From positions 1-5,686 of the forward strand of contig JAZSOS010000017.1 of the NCBI GenBank assembly GCA_045537045.1: 5,686 bases of DNA, read 5' to 3'. Of this stretch, positions 1 to 3,666 are shown one piece after another. Position 1 is the stretch's first letter, and each line of letters begins with the position of its first letter. Origin of the DNA: SIG480 sp045537045 (GTDB lineage Bacteria; Bacillota; Clostridia; Oscillospirales; JAAYXM01). The position numbers and the translations under genes are program-made. The notes under the pieces are model-generated. The model saw only the letters and a list, made by a program, of their open reading frames with translations. It searched no databases and had not been told where the DNA came from.

Positions 1-621
1 GCCGGCAACATTATAATCGTTGTCGTTGTCAGACGGTTCCCAGAATACACCAAGCTCATATGTAAAGGACTCACCGGGAAGGAGATAGCCTTCAAGAACA
101 AAATCTTTCAACGGCTGTGCCTCAAATCCCGGAACCATACTGTCCATTCCATTTGTTCTCAAGTTTTCCAAATTCTCGTCTTCCATTACTGCATCCTCAC
201 CAGTTTTACCGTTACGAGCAACTGCATAAACTGAAAGTACGTCAGCAAGACTCTTTCCATCAGGAGTCTTTGTTGCGTTTGCAAACTTAAGCATCAACTG
301 ATACTTTAATGCAAGTGTGCCCTCGTTTTTAACCTCAAACTGACCAAAGCCTGTAGCCCCAGGCTCCCAAAGGATTTCTTCGCCCTCTACATTTCTGAAC
401 AATTTCAGATCGGGCTGGCTTTCAATGTTTACAGACTCATCCATACCATTGTTCCAGTACCAAAGCTCTACATCAAGATTACCGGATCTGATAATGTTGT
501 TCATGCTTGTCACACTGTCTGTAAACCAAGCGAATGTGGTTCCGAGAAGCATTGCAAAGCAAAGAAGCAGTGATATGCTGCTTGTAAGCAAAGCCCTCTT
601 TGTTGATTTGCTATTCGTCAT
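1..621 (-). CDS. TasA/CalY (camelysin)-like secreted protein with SipW-dependent signal peptide, 3'-truncated by window edge
   Basis: The reading frame is open from an ATG at 621-619 to the window edge, giving 207 residues and no stop, so the C-terminus is missing. Residues 1-27 have a basic start (KSTKR) and a hydrophobic core (LLTSSISLLLCFAMLLG). They are followed by TTFAWFTDSVTS (28-39), which matches the G-T-x-A-x-F-x-D pattern around the cleavage site of SipW substrates such as B. subtilis TasA; cleavage is expected near A31-F33. Further on, 'WEPGATGFGQFEVKNEGTLALKY' features (EPG at 86-88, then a K-N-E-G turn) fit the beta-sandwich of the TasA/CalY family. An AGGAGGG ribosome binding site (631-637) lies 9 nt upstream. 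It is the third gene of an apparent operon, 69 nt after the signal peptidase that probably processes it. By analogy with the family it would be an extracellular matrix or fibre subunit, which is inference. The family is also labelled peptidase M73, but no HExxH motif is visible and no protease activity is claimed. Confidence 0.85.
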   Translation of the reverse strand, partial: MTNSKSTKRALLTSSISLLLCFAMLLGTTFAWFTDSVTSMNNIIRSGNLDVELWYWNNGMDESVNIESQPDLKLFRNVEGEEILWEPGATGFGQFEVKNEGTLALKYQLMLKFANATKTPDGKSLADVLSVYAVARNGKTGEDAVMEDENLENLRTNGMDSMVPGFEAQPLKDFVLEGYLLPGESFTYELGVFWEPSDNDNDYNVAG

Positions 622-662
622 TTTATTTTTCCCTCCTATTTTATATTTTTGTTAGACGAATA

Positions 663-688
663 TATATAAACAGCCTTTGCTGTATATA
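663..688 (-). other. Intercistronic hairpin between sipW-like and tasA-like genes
   Basis: Directly after the sipW-like stop codon, the minus-strand transcript can pair ACAGC (683-679) with GCTGT (674-670) around an AAAG loop. TATAT/ATATA extends the stem on the far side of a 2-nt TT bulge. No U-tract follows, so it is not a typical terminator. It may set the relative expression or mRNA stability of the two genes. The outer AU pairs are weak, and no function is shown. Confidence 0.4.
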
Positions 689-690
689 CC

Positions 691-1377
691 TTACTGTTCG
701 AGTATCTGCTCATTCTTTGCAGCGAGCTGAGCCTTGAGTTCCTGAAGCTCTTTCATCATTTCGGTTGCTTGTCTGCGTTCTTCTTCGATTTTTTCTCTTT
801 CAGCCACAAGTTCTGCCATCTGTTCTTTCTTGTATCTGCGGAAGAGGTGGATGCAGACGATGCCCTGATACAGAATAAGAAGTAAAAACGGAACGAAGAT
901 ACAAAGGATATAGCCGATAGGCTGTTTAAGGAACATAAAAAATGTTCCGACATTCGGAATTTTCCCGACATACTTACCAAGAATAAATGAGTAGGCAACC
1001 GGAACTTTATCGTCATCTCCGGTCGTTGTACCGTAAGTTATAAATGCGTCGTTGCCGTTTGCGTCAACCGTCTTTGCGCGGATTTTATGCGTTATCGTCT
1101 CACCGTAGAACTCATCATCCTGAGAAATAAACGCGATGATGTCGCCCTCAACGAGCGTTGCGGGGTCAACCGTCTTTGTAAAAACAATGTCTCCTGCATC
1201 AAAGTCCGTCGCTTTCATCGAGTCCGTCCTGACCGTGAACGCCTTATAGCCGAAAAGACTGCGGTTGTTCTGGTCAAAGGTGTTAACGGAGATTATCGTG
1301 AATACCATCATAAACGCTGCTATCGCAAAGATAGTCCAGACAATGACATTTTTGATGATGTTCAGTGTTTTCCTCAT
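691..1377 (-). CDS. sipW: SipW-like signal peptidase I (S26B/ER-type) with C-terminal coiled-coil tail
   Basis: This 228-residue membrane peptidase would remove signal peptides of the SipW class from its neighbours' products on the outer face of the membrane. Residues 8-31 form the first membrane segment. TDSM at 51-54 carries the nucleophile Ser53. THKI at 96-99 supplies His97, where bacterial LepB-type enzymes use Lys, which marks the ER/SipW subfamily. VEGDIIAF (77-84) and LGKYVGKIPNVG (133-144) are family strands. The acidic site is TYGTTTGDDD (114-123), a variant of the usual GDxN-type box; D121-D123 are the candidates. Residues 154-178 form a second membrane segment, and 180-228 are a Glu/Lys/Gln-rich predicted coiled coil that should lie in the cytoplasm. 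The ATG at 1377 has an AAGGAGGA site at 1394-1387 that overlaps the stop codon of the preceding gene, so translation is probably coupled. Its substrates are likely the genes on either side. B. subtilis SipW is the reference for name and role. Confidence 0.92.
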   Translation of the reverse strand: MRKTLNIIKNVIVWTIFAIAAFMMVFTIISVNTFDQNNRSLFGYKAFTVRTDSMKATDFDAGDIVFTKTVDPATLVEGDIIAFISQDDEFYGETITHKIRAKTVDANGNDAFITYGTTTGDDDKVPVAYSFILGKYVGKIPNVGTFFMFLKQPIGYILCIFVPFLLLILYQGIVCIHLFRRYKKEQMAELVAEREKIEEERRQATEMMKELQELKAQLAAKNEQILEQ

Positions 1378-1392
1378 ATGTTTTTATCCTCC

Positions 1393-2805
1393 TTAAAATT
1401 CCCTGTCGTGATTATTGCGCGTTTGCGTTGCGGTGGCACACATATCAAACTGAAGGAATGCATTTTGCATATTGTTTCCGCTTTCCTCCGGAAAATGGAA
1501 CGTTGCGTAAAGGTCACGTCTTTCGTCCTCATAAAGTACGTCACTTTCAGAATTATCAACTGTAAGGTTTATTGCCTTTCCGTCATACAGAACTACATTG
1601 TTTTCTTTGTCCCATATCTTAACTTTAAGCACATTGGCGAGATCGCCGCCTATGTTTTCAAAATAAATTTTATAATAAACAGAATCCGAGCTTTCGTTTT
1701 CTATAAAGAATCTTTTTTCAACCGTCATACCCGGCTCGAAGAGGAATTCGTCTGCTTCGATTATCGGCTTTTCGTCGTTTAAGTTTATCTTCACAGTGCC
1801 GGTTCTGAAGATATTTTCATCAACGGTTACTCTCGAATAAATAAGCGCAAAAGTTGTTACGCAAAGGCAAACGGCGAGAACAATAATCACCCCAAGCGCG
1901 ATTGTGAGCCTTCTTATTGTTCTGTTTTTTTCGTTTTTGTTTTTCTTTCTTATAAATAATATAAGGAAGATAACAAAGACTGATATACAGATAAGTGTTA
2001 TGTAAATCGCGGGATTTTTAAAGTCACCGGTGTTCGGCGGCTTTATAAGCTCACCCGTCGGCTTTTCCGGAAGGTCGTCCGGTGAAGACGGTTCATCGCC
2101 GGGAATTGTGCCGGGCGCATCCGGGTCTGTATGGTCAGTGCCGGGTGTTCCGGGAATATGCGGAGAATCGGGGTTGTTCGGATCATCCATGCCTCCCGGG
2201 GTGTCGGGCAAATCCGGTACATCAGGGTTGTCGGGATCGTCAGGATCCGTCCCCGGATCAACCGGAGTATCCGGACCGGTCGGCAATCCACTACCTCCGC
2301 CTCCTGAGGCGCCGCCATCATCGTCGTCATCGTCAATTTCTACCCACCATACAAAGTCAGCAACGAGGATCTTATTCTGATATTCGTTTCCGACACTTGT
2401 GTCGAGTGACACGATGATTTTGTAATCCAGATCCTGAGTTCTGTTGACGCCTGTAATTGTATGCGTGATATCGCGCATATCACGAAGCAAGCCCGTGTAT
2501 ACGGGATTTCCGTCAATGCTGACCTCGCATTCGAGAACCTTTGCCAACTCCTCGTACTGCGGTTGGACATCTGCCCTGAAATGGACGGTTATTGTGCCGT
2601 TATAGGACACACGCACGCAATATGGCTTCTCTATGGAATCGCCCGGAAACATATTTTCCACACGGAATGGAGCGTTGTCAGTTTCCTTGTTCTTATATAA
2701 AGACAACACATCAGCGCTTGCAGAAACATAGACCGTGAACATCAGTGTCACAGCCGTTGCAAGCGCCAAAATCTTAAATTTATTCATAATTTTAGACAGT
2801 TTCAC
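1393..2805 (-). CDS. Composite surface protein: secreted domain, Pro/Asp/Gly linker, PPNTG sorting signal, then second SipW-type signal and TasA-like domain
   Basis: A 470-residue protein, first gene of the operon. Residues 1-31 are a signal peptide ending SASA. Residues 33-156 are a beta-rich domain (MFPGDS at 52-57; a conserved-looking LDTSVGNEYQNK at 134-145; FVWWVEI). Six Asp (158-163), a Gly run and a Pro/Asp/Gly-rich linker lead to about residue 250. PPNTGD (256-261), a membrane segment (265-285) and RKKNK form a cell-wall sorting signal; PPNTG fits the (S/P)PXTG class known for Clostridioides difficile SrtB. The frame then continues through NEKNRTIRR (291-299) into a second membrane segment (300-322) and TTFALIYSRVTVDENIFRTG (317-336). 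That stretch aligns without gaps with residues 28-47 of the 1-621 protein (TTFA, VT, N-I, R, G). Residues 337-470 form a TasA-like domain (FEPGM at 356-360). No stop or ATG separates the halves. I infer a natural fusion, possibly cut into two products by sortase and SipW. A GTG start is chosen from its ribosome binding site. Function by analogy: wall-attached and matrix components. Confidence 0.85.
   Translation of the reverse strand: MKLSKIMNKFKILALATAVTLMFTVYVSASADVLSLYKNKETDNAPFRVENMFPGDSIEKPYCVRVSYNGTITVHFRADVQPQYEELAKVLECEVSIDGNPVYTGLLRDMRDITHTITGVNRTQDLDYKIIVSLDTSVGNEYQNKILVADFVWWVEIDDDDDDGGASGGGGSGLPTGPDTPVDPGTDPDDPDNPDVPDLPDTPGGMDDPNNPDSPHIPGTPGTDHTDPDAPGTIPGDEPSSPDDLPEKPTGELIKPPNTGDFKNPAIYITLICISVFVIFLILFIRKKNKNEKNRTIRRLTIALGVIIVLAVCLCVTTFALIYSRVTVDENIFRTGTVKINLNDEKPIIEADEFLFEPGMTVEKRFFIENESSDSVYYKIYFENIGGDLANVLKVKIWDKENNVVLYDGKAINLTVDNSESDVLYEDERRDLYATFHFPEESGNNMQNAFLQFDMCATATQTRNNHDREF
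2056..2337 (-). repeat. Low-complexity Asp/Pro/Gly linker-coding repeat
   Basis: Codons 157-250 of the composite surface gene encode an Asp run (GAC/GAT repeats at 2317-2334), a Gly-rich patch, then many short PDxP, DPDxP and PGTP units. Such acidic Pro-rich regions act as extended spacers across the peptidoglycan in sortase-anchored proteins. The irregular units and GC-rich repeats make this a likely place for length variation between strains. Confidence 0.7.
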
Positions 2806-2812
2806 CTTATTT

Positions 2813-2819
2813 CACCCTC
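2813..2819 (-). promoter_or_regulatory. Ribosome binding site selecting a GTG start
   Basis: GAGGGTG lies 7 nt before the GTG at 2805-2803. The first in-frame ATG (2787-2785, residue 7) has no Shine-Dalgarno match at a workable distance; the nearest G-rich run is about 15 nt away. The GTG start is therefore preferred. It adds MKLSKI, which extends the basic n-region of the signal peptide. Confidence 0.7.
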
Positions 2820-2834
2820 ATTTAAATTTCACAA

Positions 2835-2852
2835 GTGCGCAAAAATGCGCAC
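2835..2852 (-). other. GC-rich hairpin in the operon leader
   Basis: GTGCGC-ATTTTT-GCGCAC forms a perfect 6-bp GC-rich stem with a 6-nt loop, in an otherwise AT-rich leader. It ends 15 nt before the ribosome binding site of the composite surface gene. No U-run follows, so it is not an intrinsic terminator. It could stabilise the mRNA 5' end, influence initiation, or act in DNA as a protein-binding palindrome; the sequence does not decide between these. Confidence 0.5.
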
Positions 2853-2919
2853 ATTCCCCTAAACACACCCTCAACTATAAGGTTTTTATCGCAAAATTAT
2901 TATTACTAAACCCCTTACA

Positions 2920-2926
2920 GTAACAA
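2920..2926. promoter_or_regulatory. Candidate operator half-site GTAACAA at the operon transcription start
   Basis: GTAACAA is repeated exactly from 2982-2988, where it forms one arm of the palindrome at the regulator's promoter. The two copies are 62 bp apart, close to six helical turns. This copy covers the predicted transcription start of the minus-strand operon (about 2922), where a bound repressor would block it. Seven-base matches in AT-rich DNA can be chance, so this is suggestive only. Confidence 0.35.
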
Positions 2927-2928
2927 GA

Positions 2929-2957
2929 ATTATATCACACTTTTCTCAAAATATCAA
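2929..2957 (-). promoter_or_regulatory. Sigma-A-type promoter of the surface-protein/sipW/tasA-like operon
   Basis: On the minus strand, TTGATA (2957-2952) is separated by exactly 17 bp from a perfect TATAAT (2934-2929), which is preceded by TGA, making an extended -10. Only one base differs from the consensus hexamers. The predicted start near 2922 gives a leader of about 115 nt. No other convincing promoter is seen before the three genes, which supports one transcript. A promoter this strong in a divergent region with a repressor gene fits a normally repressed operon. Confidence 0.8.
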
Positions 2958-2982
2958 TAACTTTATCATTTTTTAATGAATG

Positions 2983-2996
2983 TAACAATTTTGTTA
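2983..2996. promoter_or_regulatory. Candidate operator: TAACAA-TT-TTGTTA inverted repeat
   Basis: Two perfect 6-bp arms with a 2-bp spacer form a 14-bp palindrome of the size bound by dimeric helix-turn-helix repressors. It overlaps the upstream edge of the predicted -10 of the XRE gene, the position expected for autorepression. The arm TAACAA recurs at 2921-2926 near the start of the divergent operon. Confidence 0.5.
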
Positions 2997-3002
2997 TATA
3001 CT
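2992..3002 (+). promoter_or_regulatory. Probable promoter of the XRE regulator gene
   Basis: TGTTATATACT contains an extended -10 (TGn-TATATA, 2992-3000) or TATACT (2997-3002), 30-40 nt before the start codon. The -35 region (about 2972-2979, TTTAATGA) is poor, so promoter strength would rest on the extended -10. The leader would be short, about 25 nt, and carries the AAAGGTGG ribosome binding site (3017-3024). Confidence 0.5.
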
Positions 3003-3031
3003 ATAAAAGTCAAGTTAAAGGTGGTGCAAGA

Positions 3032-3349
3032 ATGATAGGAGAGCGATTGGCAGAAGTAAGAAAAGATCATGGCGAAACTCAGGCAGATTTGGCTGAAAGT
3101 CTAGAGGTTTCTCTTTCAACAGTACGGACATGGGAGCAGGAAAAGAGCGCACCGAGCCATGAAATGCTTGTTTTAATCTGTAAAAGGTACAAAATCTCCT
3201 CCGATTATCTTCTCGGTCTCTCAGACGTAGATCCTGCATATGAACAAACAAAACAAACCTCAACTCTAACGAGGGAGGATTTCTTCAAACTTCGTGAGTA
3301 CGAACGCTTCCTTATTTGGCAACGAAAAGCAAAAAGCACACTGCGATGA
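3032..3349 (+). CDS. XRE-family helix-turn-helix transcriptional regulator, SinR-sized
   Basis: A 105-residue DNA-binding protein. Residues 3-62 are a Cro/CI-type HTH domain: helix 2 TQADLAESL (16-24), recognition helix around SLSTVRTWEQEK (27-38), a P-S-H-E-M-L turn, and ISSDYLLGLSD (55-65), the usual end of this domain in Clostridia. A short polar linker (66-79) leads to a C-terminal helix with aromatic and basic residues, TREDFFKLREYERFLIWQRK (80-99), probably used for dimerisation. The ATG has an AAAGGTGG site 7 nt upstream. The gene is transcribed away from the sipW operon across 226 bp that hold both promoters and repeated TAACAA half-sites, so repression of that operon and of itself is the simplest model. 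Overall size and layout (HTH, then a short helix) resemble SinR, but orthology cannot be claimed. The last five codons and the stop are built into a terminator stem. Confidence 0.88.
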   Translation: MIGERLAEVRKDHGETQADLAESLEVSLSTVRTWEQEKSAPSHEMLVLICKRYKISSDYLLGLSDVDPAYEQTKQTSTLTREDFFKLREYERFLIWQRKAKSTLR

Positions 3350-3373
3350 TTTTTCATCGCAGTGTGCTTTTTT
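3331..3373 (+). terminator. Strong intrinsic terminator overlapping the regulator's stop codon
   Basis: A perfect 14-bp stem, GCACACTGCGATGA (3336-3349) with TCATCGCAGTGTGC (3354-3367), has a TTTT loop and is followed by six T. Five A precede it, so it could also work on the minus strand. The stop codon TGA (3347-3349) is the tip of the 5' arm, so the end of the coding sequence doubles as terminator. Confidence 0.92.
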
Positions 3374-3385
3374 GTTGGCAAAAGA

Positions 3386-3427
3386 CAAAGGGTTTGCAGC
3401 AAAATACATTTTGCTGCAAACCCTTTG
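3386..3427. repeat. Perfect 20-bp inverted repeat (second hairpin)
   Basis: Arms 3386-3405 and 3408-3427 are exactly complementary with a 2-nt centre (core CAAAGGGTTTGCAGCAAAA). In RNA this gives about 19 pairs with a TACA loop. It starts 12 nt after the T-run of the regulator's terminator. No T-run follows on the plus strand, and on the minus strand the bases after the arm are CTTTTGCC, so it is at best a weak terminator. It may be a transcription barrier between convergent genes, an RNA-stabilising hairpin, or part of a dispersed palindromic element. Confidence 0.75.
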
Positions 3428-3450
3428 GGGCTTTAGAAAAATAGTACAGA

Positions 3451-3508
3451 ATGGACAAATCGGACCCGAAGTAGTACATAGGTACGTCGAGAGGTCCGAT
3501 TTGTTCAT
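3451..3508. repeat. 16-bp inverted repeat with nested hairpin in a 26-nt loop (third hairpin)
   Basis: Arm 3451-3466 (ATGGACAAATCGGACC) pairs with 3493-3508 (GGTCCGATTTGTTCAT); the only irregularity is one G-T pair. Inside the loop, CGA (3467-3469) can pair with TCG (3487-3489), and GTAC (3474-3477) with GTAC (3482-3485) around ATAG. The result is a long two-tier stem-loop. This is more structure than a terminator needs, and no T-run follows either arm. It could be a structured RNA or a mobile palindromic repeat. Confidence 0.7.
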
Positions 3509-3509
3509 A

Positions 3510-3631
3510 GCATAAAGTGTATCAAAATCCTCAAATTCGCATTAAAGCGAATTTTCATTATATTTTTATACTATAAATTAAGCGTTATTCACTAATTTTA
3601 TCTATAAAATTGTCACTTTTACACTTTATGC
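3510..3631. repeat. 122-bp AT-rich segment bounded by 12-bp perfect inverted repeats
   Basis: GCATAAAGTGTA (3510-3521) is the exact reverse complement of TACACTTTATGC (3620-3631). The segment contains an 8-bp hairpin (AAATTCGC 3533-3540, GCGAATTT 3547-3554) and an AT palindrome (AATTTTAT-CT-ATAAAATT, 3594-3611), and no convincing gene. Together with the hairpins to its left it fills the 317-bp gap between the convergent XRE and ftsH genes. No flanking target duplication is seen, so a MITE is only one possibility. A long-range pairing at the end of the ftsH transcript is another, since no classical ftsH terminator is visible. Confidence 0.45.
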
Positions 3632-3666
3632 GTTCTGTGCTGTTTTGCTACATCCCCATTTATGTT

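Noticed and set aside
1..621. Metalloprotease (peptidase M73) activity for the tasA-like protein
   Set aside because: Camelysin homologues carry this label, but no HExxH or other zinc site is seen in the 207 residues, and TasA members are structural.
622..690. Separate promoter for the tasA-like gene
   Set aside because: TATATA-like runs occur, but no -35 at proper spacing is convincing; the AT content alone explains them.
1087..1782. 231-codon plus-strand open frame antisense to sipW and the surface gene
   Set aside because: It lies opposite two strongly supported genes, crosses their junction, has no domain-like pattern and no good ribosome binding site; it is a codon-bias shadow.
1909..1950. 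Sequencing frameshift or lost stop as the sole cause of the fused surface gene
   Set aside because: The frame is continuous, both halves are in frame with plausible codons, and the 14-residue basic loop gives consistent membrane topology. An assembly error cannot be fully excluded, but nothing in the sequence requires one.
2030..2380. Gly/Ser/Pro-rich plus-strand open frame resembling a collagen-like protein
   Set aside because: It is the antisense of the Asp/Pro/Gly linker, whose codon repeats create low-complexity frames on the other strand.
3266..3515. Open frames on both strands through the palindromes (73 codons plus, 80 codons minus)
   Set aside because: Perfect inverted repeats keep both strands open together. 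The plus GTG start has its nearest G-rich run about 15 nt away, and the minus ATG has no ribosome binding site. They also overlap the XRE gene and its terminator.
3331..3631. CRISPR array or attC-type recombination site
   Set aside because: The repeats are inverted pairs with different sequences, not regularly spaced identical direct repeats, and no integrase-type core sites are seen.
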